NCBI GenBank assembly: GCA_051881315.1
Contig: JBJEPQ010000054.1
Coordinates: forward strand, 1-64,000
DNA: 64,000 bases
Direction of reading: 5' to 3'
Source of the DNA: CAG-488 sp051881315
Lineage (GTDB): Bacteria; Bacillota; Clostridia; Oscillospirales; Acutalibacteraceae
Below, in pieces: positions 14,470-23,625 of the stretch. Both the position numbers and the translations under genes were made by a program. The notes beneath the pieces were generated by a model. It saw only the letters and a program-made list of their open reading frames with translations, searched no databases and was not told the DNA's origin. The first letter of the stretch is position 1, and each line of letters begins with the position of its first letter.

Positions 14470-16281
14470 TTATTCGTCCAGTTTCAAAATTGACATAAAT
14501 GCTTCCTGCGGAACTTCGACGGTACCGAACTGTCTCATTCGCTTTTTACCCTCTTTCTGCTTTTCAAGCAGCTTCTTCTTTCGGGTAATATCACCGCCGT
14601 AGCACTTGGCAAGAACATCTTTACGCATCGCCTTGATCGTTTCACGGGCAATTACCTTGCCGCCGATCGCTATCTGAACGGGGATTTCAAACATCTGACG
14701 GGGAATATTCTCCTTGAGCTTTTCGGCGATCTTTCTCGCTCTTGCATACGCCTTGTCGGTGTGAATGATGAACGACAATGCATCAATCATATCGCCGTTG
14801 AGCAGAACGTCGAGCTTAACAAGATTTGAACGGGCGTAGCCCTCGATCTCATAATCAAAGGAAGCGTAGCCCTTGGTGCGTGATTTGAGCACGTCGAAGA
14901 AATCGTAAATAATTTCGTTCAGCGGAAGATCGTAAGCGATGTCCACCCTGTCAGGCGTAACATAGGTCATATTCTTGAACACGCCTCTGCGCTCCTGACA
15001 CAGATCCATAATCGCACCGACATACTCGTTCGGAGCGTAAATATTTGCGTTGGTGATCGGTTCCTCGCAGTAGTCGATAAAGGCGGGATCGGGATATTTC
15101 GTGGGATTATCAATCTCAACAACCGAGCCGTCCGTCAGATGAATTTTGTAAACAACGCTCGGAACGGTTGTCACAAGGTCAAGATCATATTCACGTTCCA
15201 GTCTTTCCTGAACTATCTCAAGATGAAGAAGTCCGAGGAACCCGCATCTGAAGCCGAAGCCGAGTGCGCCTGAGGTTTCAGGCTCAAAGGAGAGTGCGGC
15301 ATCATTAAGCTGGAGCTTGCCGAGGGCGTCACGGAGATTTTCATAGTCCGCTCCGTCCGCAGGATAAACTCCGCAGAAAACCATCGGATTGACCTTTCTG
15401 TAACCGGGGAGAGCCTCCTCGGCAGGATATTCCGCCGTTGTGACCGTGTCGCCGACTCTTGCATCGCCGACAGTCTTTATGGAAGCGGTGATGTAACCTA
15501 CCTCACCGGCTGTCAGCTCTGCGGCAGGCTCCATTGCGGTCGCTCTCATATATCCGACCTCAACAACCGTAAATTCTGCACCCGTTGCCATCATTCGCAT
15601 GGTGTCGCCGGCTTTGATCTTGCCGTCAACAACACGGACATATACAATAACGCCCTTATAGTTGTCATAAACCGAATCGAAAACAAGCGCCCTGAGCGGT
15701 TTTGAATCGTCGGAATCAAGGGGAGCGGGAATATCGGAAACAATTTTTTCAAGCACCGCTTCAACATTCTCGCCTGTCTTTGCCGAAACTCTCGGAGCGT
15801 CGGAGCAGTCAAGTCCGATCACTTCCTCTACCTCCTCCGAAACACGGTCGGGATCGGCGGCAGGCAGGTCGATTTTATTTATTATCGGCACAATCTCAAG
15901 GTCGTGATCCAAAGCAAGATATGTGTTAGCAAGCGTCTGAGCCTCAACGCCCTGAGATGCGTCAACGATCAGCAATGCGCCCTCGCAGGCGGCAAGCGAA
16001 CGTGAGACCTCATAGTTGAAATCGACGTGACCGGGCGTGTCGATCAGATTCAGCTCATATTCCTCGCCGTTCTTTGCTTTGTAATTAAGCTTGACGGCGT
16101 GCGCCTTGATCGTTATGCCCCTCTCTCTTTCAAGATCCATATCGTCAAGAAGCTGTTCCGTCATATCCCTGACGGCAACCGACTCCGTCAGCTCAAGCAA
16201 ACGGTCGGCAAGCGTGGACTTTCCGTGATCTATGTGGGCAATTATGGAAAAATTCCTTATATGGTCTTTTTTTACTGCCAA
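14470..16281 (-). CDS. lepA: Elongation factor 4 (LepA), ribosome back-translocase GTPase
   Basis: The 603-residue product has the translational GTPase motifs AHIDHGKST (G1), DTPGH (G3) and NKIDLP (G4), then EF-G-like domains II, III and V and the LepA-specific C-terminal domain ending in GDITRKKKLLEKQKEGKKRM. It acts on stalled or mis-translocated ribosomes. The start codon is TTG at 16281, 4-5 bases behind AGAGGTGAT. A terminator (16309-16346) separates it from the exopolysaccharide operon upstream. Confidence 0.97.
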   Translation of the reverse strand: MAVKKDHIRNFSIIAHIDHGKSTLADRLLELTESVAVRDMTEQLLDDMDLERERGITIKAHAVKLNYKAKNGEEYELNLIDTPGHVDFNYEVSRSLAACEGALLIVDASQGVEAQTLANTYLALDHDLEIVPIINKIDLPAADPDRVSEEVEEVIGLDCSDAPRVSAKTGENVEAVLEKIVSDIPAPLDSDDSKPLRALVFDSVYDNYKGVIVYVRVVDGKIKAGDTMRMMATGAEFTVVEVGYMRATAMEPAAELTAGEVGYITASIKTVGDARVGDTVTTAEYPAEEALPGYRKVNPMVFCGVYPADGADYENLRDALGKLQLNDAALSFEPETSGALGFGFRCGFLGLLHLEIVQERLEREYDLDLVTTVPSVVYKIHLTDGSVVEIDNPTKYPDPAFIDYCEEPITNANIYAPNEYVGAIMDLCQERRGVFKNMTYVTPDRVDIAYDLPLNEIIYDFFDVLKSRTKGYASFDYEIEGYARSNLVKLDVLLNGDMIDALSFIIHTDKAYARARKIAEKLKENIPRQMFEIPVQIAIGGKVIARETIKAMRKDVLAKCYGGDITRKKKLLEKQKEGKKRMRQFGTVEVPQEAFMSILKLDE

Positions 16282-16308
16282 AATATCACCTCTGCAACGT
16301 AAAAAAGA

Positions 16309-16346
16309 TTGAAAAGGACAGGCTACTTAACACCGATAGCCTGTCC
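16309..16346 (-). terminator. Terminator of the exopolysaccharide operon
   Basis: GGACAGGCTA (16316-16325) and TAGCCTGTCC (16337-16346) form a perfect 10-bp stem. On the minus strand it is followed by TTTTC. It lies right after the last gene of the operon. Confidence 0.85.
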
Positions 16347-16359
16347 GGAGTTTAATAAA

Positions 16360-17496
16360 TTATTTTTCAAAAACCTTGCGGAAAATTGCGGCAACCCTTG
16401 CAAGATCGTCATCGGTCATTGCGGTGCCGGAGGGCATACAAATTCCGCGGCGAAAGATATCATCGCCTACGCTTTCGCCCTCTTTACAGCTTATGAAGTC
16501 GGAATCTGAGAAGATCGGCTGATTGTGCATCGGGTTCCACGCTCTTCTCGACTCAACATTGTTTTGCTCCAAAGCGTCAATAATCTCGTCGGGAGTGACA
16601 TCGCAACCCTCGTCGATTGTAACAACGCTGAGCCAGAAATTCGGCTTGCAGCCCTCAAGCACGGGAGCCATCGAAACGGGAAGATCCGCAAAAGCCTTCT
16701 TATAATACTCATAATTATGTGTTCTTGCGGCAACCCTCTCGTCCATATTTTTTATCTGTCCTCTGCCTATTCCTGCGCAGATATTGGACATACGGTAATT
16801 ATATCCTATTTCGTTATGGAGGTAGTAGTTTACCTTTTCCTTGGACTGGTTAGACCAGAAATGGATCTTCTCAACCGCTTCGGGATCATCGGAAAGTGCC
16901 ATTCCGCCGCCCGATGTGGTGACAATCTTGTTTCCGTTGAAAGAAAGCGCGCCGATCTTGCCGAAGGTACCGCACTTCTTTCCCTTGTAGGTCGTGCCGA
17001 GAGCCTCAGCGGCGTCCTCAAGGATCGGAACGTTATATTTCTCGCAGATGGGAATTATTCTGTCATAATTTGCGCTGTTGCCGTAAAGATCAACAACAAT
17101 GACCGCCTTCGGAAGCTCACCCATAGCTTCATATTTATCAAACGCTTTCTGCAAAGCATCGGGATCCATATTGAAGCTTTCATAATCGGAATCAATGAAA
17201 ACCGGCTTTGCTCCGAGATACGCAACAGGGTTACAGCTTCCCGAGAAAGTAAAATCGGAACAAAAAACTATATCGCCTTCACCTACTCCGAGATATTTGA
17301 GTCCCATATGGATTGCGCCCGTACCGGAGGCAAGCGCAACGCTGTGCTTTACTCCGACATATTCACACATCTCTTTCTCGAAACCGATGAGATTAGGTCC
17401 AAACGGAGCGATCCAGTTTGTCTGGAACGCTTCGTTAATATAATTGATCTCTGTACCGTTCATACACGGAGGCGAGAGAAAAATTCTGTCAGCCAT
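16360..17496 (-). CDS. DegT/DnrJ/EryC1/StrS family sugar aminotransferase (PglE-like)
   Basis: The 378-residue product is a PLP-dependent aminotransferase. It should convert a nucleotide 4-keto-6-deoxy sugar to a 4-amino sugar. Motifs are FTFSGSCNPV, DLYGNSANYDRI, EDAAEALGTTYKGKKCGTFG and SFNGNKIVTTSGGG, whose lysine (about 190) holds PLP. Close relatives act after PglF in bacillosamine-type pathways, and a PglF-like dehydratase is the first gene of the same operon. No PglD-type acetyltransferase is seen nearby, so the final sugar is uncertain. Confidence 0.9.
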   Translation of the reverse strand: MADRIFLSPPCMNGTEINYINEAFQTNWIAPFGPNLIGFEKEMCEYVGVKHSVALASGTGAIHMGLKYLGVGEGDIVFCSDFTFSGSCNPVAYLGAKPVFIDSDYESFNMDPDALQKAFDKYEAMGELPKAVIVVDLYGNSANYDRIIPICEKYNVPILEDAAEALGTTYKGKKCGTFGKIGALSFNGNKIVTTSGGGMALSDDPEAVEKIHFWSNQSKEKVNYYLHNEIGYNYRMSNICAGIGRGQIKNMDERVAARTHNYEYYKKAFADLPVSMAPVLEGCKPNFWLSVVTIDEGCDVTPDEIIDALEQNNVESRRAWNPMHNQPIFSDSDFISCKEGESVGDDIFRRGICMPSGTAMTDDDLARVAAIFRKVFEK

Positions 17497-17518
17497 TTTC
17501 TACACTTCTTTTCGGAAA

Positions 17519-19261
17519 TTATTCGTTGTCTATTTTCTTCCCTTTATCGGATTCACTGTTTTTCTTAGGATTACCGTAACCGTAACCGTAGCCGTAACCG
17601 TTACCGTAACCATAGCCGTAGCCGTTTCCATAGCCGTAACCGTAACCGCCGTAGCCATAGCCGTAGCCGTTTCCGTAGCCGTAACCGTAGCCGCCGCCGT
17701 AACCGTTGTTACCGTAGCCATAGCCGTAACCGTAGCCGCCGGAATTCTTCTTCTTTCTGCGGGCATAGCGTCCGTAGTATCCGCCGTAGCGCAGATAACC
17801 CTTACGTCTGTAATAACGGCTGTTTTCTTCGCCGGCACTCATAGTGAACACGGCGCCGATAATATCAATATCCGCTCCCCGAATCTCATCAAGGGTACGG
17901 TTGATTTCCGCAACCTTTGCGTAGTCACGGCGGACATTATAAATAACTCCGTCCGCAAGAGGCGCAATAACCAAGCTGTCGGAAACAACGTGCGCCGGAG
18001 GTGAGTCGATGATGATATAGTCAAACTCTTTTCTCGCCTGCTCGATTACGGATTTAACCTTGTCCGTATCAAGAACCTCTGTCGATTTCAGCGAGATACC
18101 GCCGGTCGGGAGAACGAAGATACCGAGAGACTTGATGAACTTGATGGAGTCAACATAGGTTGATGTTCCTTTGATAATCGGAATAAGACCGTAGCGAGTA
18201 TCGCTCTTGACTCCGACGGCATGAAGAACCGCAGGCTTTCTCAAGTCACTGTCGATAAGCAGAACAGATTTACCCTTCTGAGCAAGAGAACAGGCGATAT
18301 TAACGGCAACAGTCGTCTTACCCTCGTCCTCGTAGGTACTTGTGATAACAAATACCTTGTAGCCTTTTTCGTTCTTGACATTTTCAAGCTTGGTTCGTAT
18401 TGCCTTGAAGCTTTCGACAAAGGCGAAGCTGACCTTTGCCGTATCGGTAATAAGCAGGGATCCCTGCGGAGTTTTCTTTTTCTGATTGAACAATCCCGAT
18501 TTCTTTTCAAGCAACGGGATCGAGCCGAGAACGGTAACGTTGACCTCTCGCCTGAGATTATCAAGCGTAAGCACCGTGTTTGTTGTGATAGTCATAATAA
18601 AGATTATGAACACAACAATTACCGCTCCGAGAATAAATCCGTAAATCGCCTTGGTTATCGCATCATCCGAGTTGCAGATAACCGGTGCCGTCGGATTTTT
18701 TATAAGCTTAACGGAAATAGTGTTGTCATAGCTTTGAATGTATTTGGGAAATTCCTCAAGAACAACCTTCAGCGCTCTCTCGCAATATCCCTCGTCCGTG
18801 CTGGTGACATTTATGCGAAAGAATCCACCGATTCCCGTATCTTCAATGGATAAACTGTTTTCAATAAATGAGGTTGAATACTCCTTACCGACTTCATCTT
18901 CGGCAAGAGTTTTCTGAATATTGTAAAGCATTTCACTGCCCTTTATCAGATACTGATAACGTGAAATGACCGCATCGTTATAGAATTTCGTTTCTTCCCT
19001 GTACTGAGGCGTCGAGTTTTTGCTGTTTGAATAATCCTTAACTATAACATACTGGGTTTCCATAAAGCCGAGCGTCATAGATGTACGGTAATTTTCGACA
19101 TAAGTTGCCTTTGCGATTGCAAAAGCCGCACCGGAAAAAATCGCACCGACGAGCAGTATCGCCCAAAGCTTGGAAAGAAGATTTTTCGCCAATCTTCCCA
19201 TATCAAGCGACGGGCCGGATTCGTTATAATAAATATTCTTTCCGACGTCCATTTCCTGCAT
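17519..19261 (-). CDS. Fused Wzz-like co-polymerase and BY-type tyrosine kinase with long Gly-Tyr tail
   Basis: The 580-residue product joins a chain-length (Wzz) domain and a CpsD/Wzc kinase. Membrane helices lie at about 34-52 and 206-226. The kinase has Walker A EGKTT (313-317), Walker A' VLLIDSDLRKP (333-343) and Walker B YIIIDSPP (415-422). Residues 510-562 are a low-complexity repeat of GYGYGYGN with 21 tyrosines, and seven more lie at 483-499. BY-kinases autophosphorylate a C-terminal tyrosine cluster to control polymer length, but this tail is extreme. Firmicutes normally split the two domains into separate proteins. CpsB lies directly upstream. Confidence 0.9.
   Translation of the reverse strand: MQEMDVGKNIYYNESGPSLDMGRLAKNLLSKLWAILLVGAIFSGAAFAIAKATYVENYRTSMTLGFMETQYVIVKDYSNSKNSTPQYREETKFYNDAVISRYQYLIKGSEMLYNIQKTLAEDEVGKEYSTSFIENSLSIEDTGIGGFFRINVTSTDEGYCERALKVVLEEFPKYIQSYDNTISVKLIKNPTAPVICNSDDAITKAIYGFILGAVIVVFIIFIMTITTNTVLTLDNLRREVNVTVLGSIPLLEKKSGLFNQKKKTPQGSLLITDTAKVSFAFVESFKAIRTKLENVKNEKGYKVFVITSTYEDEGKTTVAVNIACSLAQKGKSVLLIDSDLRKPAVLHAVGVKSDTRYGLIPIIKGTSTYVDSIKFIKSLGIFVLPTGGISLKSTEVLDTDKVKSVIEQARKEFDYIIIDSPPAHVVSDSLVIAPLADGVIYNVRRDYAKVAEINRTLDEIRGADIDIIGAVFTMSAGEENSRYYRRKGYLRYGGYYGRYARRKKKNSGGYGYGYGYGNNGYGGGYGYGYGNGYGYGYGGYGYGYGNGYGYGYGNGYGYGYGYGNPKKNSESDKGKKIDNE
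17573..17743 (-). repeat. Hexanucleotide-like repeat coding for the kinase Gly-Tyr tail
   Basis: The coding strand repeats GGNTAC/GGCTAT-type codon pairs, giving an in-frame 6-bp period with AAC/AAT interruptions about every 24 bp. Its low complexity makes it prone to slippage, so tail length may vary between strains. Confidence 0.85.
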
Positions 19262-19317
19262 TTTTTTATCATCTCCATTTAGTATATTATAAAGTAAAAG
19301 AACCGATTAGTCAACAA

Positions 19318-20076
19318 CTAAAAACCCCTTTTATAAATCTCTCCCCTGTTAATAAGCGGAACCTCCTTATCCGTAAGTACGCTTTTCGCCGCATCGTGTA
19401 CCATCATCTGCATATTAAACTGACTTATGTCCGGCGGAAAATAGTTCATCATCCTCAAAAGGTCGTTCATCCTGTAGTGTGACGAGTGGGCGTCCGTAGC
19501 GATGAAAGAAGCCGCACCTGTATATGCCATCGCATAGGCAAGCTCAAATTCCTGCGGACCGTCAAGGCTTGCAAGACTCGGCGCATTGATCTGAAAAAGA
19601 ACTCCGTTTCTTATCAGTGCATTTACAACGTCATAATCAAACTGAAAATATTCGTATCTTTCAGGATGAGCCACAATGGGAATGAGTCCCATATCAATTA
19701 CCGCATTCAGGTAACCGACTATTCTTTTAGCCGAAAGATTTCTGAAAGCAAATTCCGTCAGGATATATCGGCTTCCGTTAATCGAAAGACGCCTAAGATC
19801 CGAAGCGAAGAAAACATCATCGTCAAGGAAAACCTCTGCTCCGGGATAGAGAGTTATCCCCATATTCATCTGATTGATAATATCTTGCAGTTCTCTGATT
19901 TTATTATTCCTTGTTTCAACAAATCCGTCAAGGTTGCCGACCGTAGTAATATGCGGAGTGCAAACTATATGCTTTATTCCGTTCTGCTGTGCAATACGGC
20001 ACATCTGCACGGACATCTCCATACTGTTAGATCCGTCATCCATTCCCGGAAGAATGTGACAATGAAGATCTATCAT
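19318..20076 (-). CDS. CpsB/CapC-type PHP protein-tyrosine phosphatase
   Basis: The 252-residue product is a PHP-superfamily metal-dependent phosphatase. Metal ligands appear in MIDLHCHILPGMDDG (HCH), CTPHIT, YPGAEVF, IVAHPERYE and FIATDAHSSHYR. Such proteins dephosphorylate the tyrosine cluster of the capsule kinase. The kinase gene follows 56 bp downstream in the same operon, so the two form a phosphorylation cycle. A strong GGAGGG precedes the ATG at 20076. Length and motif order match CpsB/YwqE. Confidence 0.93.
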   Translation of the reverse strand: MIDLHCHILPGMDDGSNSMEMSVQMCRIAQQNGIKHIVCTPHITTVGNLDGFVETRNNKIRELQDIINQMNMGITLYPGAEVFLDDDVFFASDLRRLSINGSRYILTEFAFRNLSAKRIVGYLNAVIDMGLIPIVAHPERYEYFQFDYDVVNALIRNGVLFQINAPSLASLDGPQEFELAYAMAYTGAASFIATDAHSSHYRMNDLLRMMNYFPPDISQFNMQMMVHDAAKSVLTDKEVPLINRGEIYKRGF

Positions 20077-20094
20077 AAAATCCCTCCTTGTCAG

Positions 20095-21255
20095 TTATTT
20101 GCGCTGAAGAATTTCGTTTGCTGCGATCGCAAATCCCTGTGCCGCAGGAACAACGCAAAGCTTCTCGGAATAGAAACCGATTCCGTGCGTGTCGCCCTGG
20201 GCAAAATCTATAACACCGTTTCTGCGCGTTACCGTCCTGAGTTTTTCTATCATTTTTTTTGCCAGTTTTTTATATTCGTCATTGTCCAGAAGCTCCGCCA
20301 TATATGCGTAGCAGTACGCAAGCATAGCGCAAGCCGAGCTGTCCTGTATAGAAAAGCAAAGTACAATTCTGTCAACCGTGCCGTCCTCATGAATGTATTT
20401 TTTCAAAGCGTCGAGAAACTCGATCGACAGCTTCAGAAGCTCCGCTTTTTCACGGTTGTGACCGTCGCTGTCAAGAAGCGTGCGAAGGCTGTCAACCAAT
20501 CCGATCGCCCACCATGCACATCCTCTGCCCCAGCCGCAAACTCCGAGAGGCTCAAAGCTCTCCTCCTTGAAGCTGTGAAAAGGAATTTTGATTTTTTCAT
20601 TTATTCCGTGCTCACGGTACTCGCGGATCTGCTTCATCGCAAGGGAAATATACTCCTCGCAGGAATAGGTCAGCGCATATTTTATCATAAACGGACATAT
20701 CATTCCGACCGTGTCAACAAATCTGTATTCGGGAATACTTTCGTTATACGGAATCGTTCCGTGATTATCTGCCGCATTTTTAAGCATCTCGGCAACGCTG
20801 TCCATCGCCGGACGAAGCTTTTCTCTGTCGATAAATTTCCCGGAAAGCATTTCAAAGCACAGCATTGCGCTGTCCATTCTTTTCGGAACGACCTTCCATT
20901 CTCCGTCATCGGAACGAATGTATCTTGAAATAAGGCTTTTGACTTCCTCCGACATATCTTCGCCCAAATAATTTGCGGCCTTGAGCAGTGAAGCGTCCTG
21001 CCAGTATGTTACGGAAGTCAATTTGCCGTAGTCGTTTATTTTTTTTATAAAATTTGTGTTGCGGCTGTCGTTGACAGGCACCTCGGGCGCACCTTTTTTC
21101 AGCCACTTCCTCAATACTTCTTTGGTTTTTTCAAGCCACTCGGCTTCGGAAAGCTGTCCTATTTTTATTCTGCCGAGCCACGTCATAAAAGTTTCCCACT
21201 GTTCATATCCGAGGATAAAAATTATTATTAAGAGTAAAATTATAATTATCGCCAT
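20095..21255 (-). CDS. Membrane-anchored GH105/GH88-like hydrolase
   Basis: The product has about 386 residues. An N-terminal anchor (IIIILLLIIIFILGYE, residues 3-18) is followed by an (alpha/alpha)-barrel resembling unsaturated rhamnogalacturonyl hydrolases (YteR-like). Seen motifs are FVDTVGMICPFMIKYA and GWGRGCAWWAIGLVDSL, the family equivalent of the conserved R-G-x-x-W-x-x-x-G stretch. The catalytic Asp of YteR may correspond to the D in FVDTVG. ATG 21255 with GAGG upstream is preferred to a GTG at 21273. Its place in the operon suggests trimming or release of the polymer outside the cell, which is an inference. Confidence 0.75.
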   Translation of the reverse strand: MAIIIILLLIIIFILGYEQWETFMTWLGRIKIGQLSEAEWLEKTKEVLRKWLKKGAPEVPVNDSRNTNFIKKINDYGKLTSVTYWQDASLLKAANYLGEDMSEEVKSLISRYIRSDDGEWKVVPKRMDSAMLCFEMLSGKFIDREKLRPAMDSVAEMLKNAADNHGTIPYNESIPEYRFVDTVGMICPFMIKYALTYSCEEYISLAMKQIREYREHGINEKIKIPFHSFKEESFEPLGVCGWGRGCAWWAIGLVDSLRTLLDSDGHNREKAELLKLSIEFLDALKKYIHEDGTVDRIVLCFSIQDSSACAMLAYCYAYMAELLDNDEYKKLAKKMIEKLRTVTRRNGVIDFAQGDTHGIGFYSEKLCVVPAAQGFAIAANEILQRK

Positions 21256-21265
21256 ATATTTCGCC

Positions 21266-22453
21266 TCATTCACCGATCAGTCCGTAAAGCTTGAATATTT
21301 CTTCCTCGTTGCTCACCTTTTCCCCCGCAAGATTATTACTGAGTTTTATTCTCTCGTTTTTATCGTCGATCAGCAATTCAAGCTTATCCGCCATATCGAC
21401 CTTATCCATGTGACAGATAATTCCGTCAACCCCGTCGTTTATCTGATCGAAAACCGTCGGGAAATCGGTCACGACGATCGGCCGCAGAAGCGCCTTCGCC
21501 TCATCTATTGCGATTGATTTTCCTTCAAAAAGCGACGGCTGAACATAAATGTCACATTGACCGATATAAGGATACGGCTCCGACTTCATTCCGAGCAAAA
21601 TAAAATACTTTTCCAGTCCGCAGCTTTCAATTTGTTTTTCGATCTGAGTTTTCAGCTCTCCTGTGCCGATGTGATACCACTTTATATTCTTGCCTCTTTT
21701 TACAAGCTCGGCACAGCAATCCACGGCAAGAGAAATGTTTTTCTGCGGAGATAATCTTCCGACCGTACAGATAACAACGTCATTTCCCCGGTCGGGATAG
21801 GCATTGATTTTTCTGCTCTCTTCTATCAGTATTTTCTGTCCGGTAATGTTTTCAACAACCTCAAACTTCTTTTTGTGTTCAGGGAAATTTTTCAGAAGAC
21901 TGTTCTTACATTCCTCGGAAACCGTAATTATTTTATCCGCCGCCTGAAAAGTTTTTTCATAGCTGATTTTATCAAATCCGAGCTTTTCAATATCGTTGTG
22001 AATATAGCAGAGCTTTCTTTTTGCATTTACTTTTTCCGTAACAAATCGGTTAGCGTTTCCTTCAAGATACCCGATAGCGCAGTCATAACTTTTTTTAATT
22101 TTCGGGAGTTGTTTTTTCAGGTATTTCCACTGCATCTCCTCACGCATATGTGCGTCGGGGACTTTGGAAATTTTTGAATATTTCAGTCTGTCAAACGCAG
22201 AAAAAAGTTTACCTTTTTTCAGAAAATATTTAACGGCGCTCACAGCGTTCCCGTCAAACATTTCGTAGTCACCGCTGCCGTCTAAAACATTGACCTGCTC
22301 GGGAATTTTTTCAAAAAACAGACCGTCGTGTCTGAAGCAAAGCAGATCGACATCATATTTTTCGTAATCAAAAAGCGTCAGAACGGTCAAAAGACTTTTT
22401 TCGGCGCCTCCGCCCCTCATAGAGGGAATAACAAAAAGAATCTGCTTTTTCAC
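21266..22453 (-). CDS. GT4 family glycosyltransferase
   Basis: The 395-residue product is a GT-B fold enzyme. It opens with VIPSMRGGGAEKSLLTVL, the glycine-rich acceptor-side loop of GT4 enzymes. The C-terminal donor domain has CTVGRLSPQKN, YHIGTGELK and VQPSLFEGKSIAIDEAKALLRPIV, the E-x7-E-type motif. It would add one sugar to a lipid-linked repeat unit at the inner face of the membrane. The start is GTG at 22453 behind AGGAG. It ends 10 bp before the start of the GH105-like gene. The donor sugar is not predictable. Confidence 0.88.
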   Translation of the reverse strand: MKKQILFVIPSMRGGGAEKSLLTVLTLFDYEKYDVDLLCFRHDGLFFEKIPEQVNVLDGSGDYEMFDGNAVSAVKYFLKKGKLFSAFDRLKYSKISKVPDAHMREEMQWKYLKKQLPKIKKSYDCAIGYLEGNANRFVTEKVNAKRKLCYIHNDIEKLGFDKISYEKTFQAADKIITVSEECKNSLLKNFPEHKKKFEVVENITGQKILIEESRKINAYPDRGNDVVICTVGRLSPQKNISLAVDCCAELVKRGKNIKWYHIGTGELKTQIEKQIESCGLEKYFILLGMKSEPYPYIGQCDIYVQPSLFEGKSIAIDEAKALLRPIVVTDFPTVFDQINDGVDGIICHMDKVDMADKLELLIDDKNERIKLSNNLAGEKVSNEEEIFKLYGLIGE

Positions 22454-22466
22454 TCCGTCACTCCTA

Positions 22467-23615
22467 TCAGATTTTTTGAAGCATTTCTCCGGCTTCCATT
22501 GCGCTTCTCATTCGCAGAGGTATACTCTTCATCAATTCCCTGCGTATTTCATTTTCATTTTCGAGCAACTTTAAAAACTCATCTCTGAGCTCCTCATAAT
22601 CCGTCATCGCTTTGATGTCAAGGACATATTTTCCCTCGCCGAAAATATCCTTTGCAATTCCTCTTGCCTTAACGCTGTATCCGAGTGCAATCGTCGGGAC
22701 GCCGCTTGAATATGCGGCGATCGTTGAATGTGTTCTTGCACCGATAAAAAATCTGGTGCCGGCAATATATCCTTTGTACTGTCTCGCTTCAAGGTCGGGA
22801 GGCAGTATCGCTATTCTGCCTGTATGCTCAAACTTTTCAAAAATCGGTTTCATAAAATCGTAGTCATTGTTGTTTTCCTCAACAACGTGCGGAACAAGCA
22901 GAACTTTCATCGTTGTATTTTCAAAAATGAACCGGAGGAAATCTTCGGCAATTTCTTTTTTTCGGGGATCTCCCGATGCAACAAGAGGGCTGATATTAAA
23001 GCCGAGAGTGTTTTCTCTTGTAAATCCGTCTATCGGCTCGACATCAACTCTCTCCATACAAAAGGCGGGATCGGAAAAGAGATAAATATTATCGTTTGCA
23101 CCGTTCTCTTTGAGAAGCTCGTATGTTATCGGCTCGCGTGTAAATATTGCGTCAAAATCCCTCAGACTTTCGAGTTTCCGTTCGCTGAGATCCTCGGCTC
23201 CGATTGACGCACCCCAGAGCACGGTCTTTTTTCCTCTTTTTTTAAGCTCTCTTGTAAGCACCTGTATTCCGTGATTGTCGCCGTAGCAATATGTGTCGCC
23301 GCCGACGGAAAGGCAGATATCGCAGTCTTCGGCGTCGGAAACGATCGGAGAATACATTTTCTGCAAAGCGTAGGTCTCGGAATTATTGATCTTGAGATCC
23401 ACGGCGGCAATGAGCTTTTCAACCTTTGTCAAATCTCTTGTCTTTGCCGCTTTTACGGTTATATTGTTAATTATTTCATCATCAGAGGGATTGTTTGACG
23501 AAAGAACAAATTCTGCTTTTTCGTCGCTGTTTTCAATGATATTCATACTTCCTCTGACGATAGCTTCACAGCCATGGTTTTTACTGCCCTCATGATTAAA
23601 CAAAAAATACTTCAT
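22467..23615 (-). CDS. Polysaccharide pyruvyl transferase family protein
   Basis: The 382-residue product belongs to the CsaB/WcaK pyruvyl transferase family, which attaches a pyruvate ketal to sugars from phosphoenolpyruvate. Family landmarks are N-H-G-C-E-A-I-V-R-G-S near residue 13-23, LSVGGDTYCYGD (about 102), LWGASIGAE and FIGARTHSTIAAYSSGVPTIALGYSVKARG (about 288-318). Pyruvylation would give the polymer a negative charge. It is 13 bp upstream of the GT4 gene within the operon. Confidence 0.88.
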   Translation of the reverse strand: MKYFLFNHEGSKNHGCEAIVRGSMNIIENSDEKAEFVLSSNNPSDDEIINNITVKAAKTRDLTKVEKLIAAVDLKINNSETYALQKMYSPIVSDAEDCDICLSVGGDTYCYGDNHGIQVLTRELKKRGKKTVLWGASIGAEDLSERKLESLRDFDAIFTREPITYELLKENGANDNIYLFSDPAFCMERVDVEPIDGFTRENTLGFNISPLVASGDPRKKEIAEDFLRFIFENTTMKVLLVPHVVEENNNDYDFMKPIFEKFEHTGRIAILPPDLEARQYKGYIAGTRFFIGARTHSTIAAYSSGVPTIALGYSVKARGIAKDIFGEGKYVLDIKAMTDYEELRDEFLKLLENENEIRRELMKSIPLRMRSAMEAGEMLQKI

Positions 23616-23625
23616 AACTAAGACC

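Noticed and set aside
16525..17568. 347-codon open frame on the plus strand
   Set aside because: It is antisense to the aminotransferase and runs into the kinase gene; no start signal or recognisable motif.
17573..17743. Possible CRISPR or minisatellite array
   Set aside because: The repeat is in frame and codes for Gly-Tyr residues at the end of the kinase; there are no unique spacers.
19486..20928. 480-codon open frame on the plus strand
   Set aside because: It lies opposite the CpsB-like and GH105-like genes, has no ribosome-binding site and no domain pattern, and its sequence is rich in residues typical of antisense frames.
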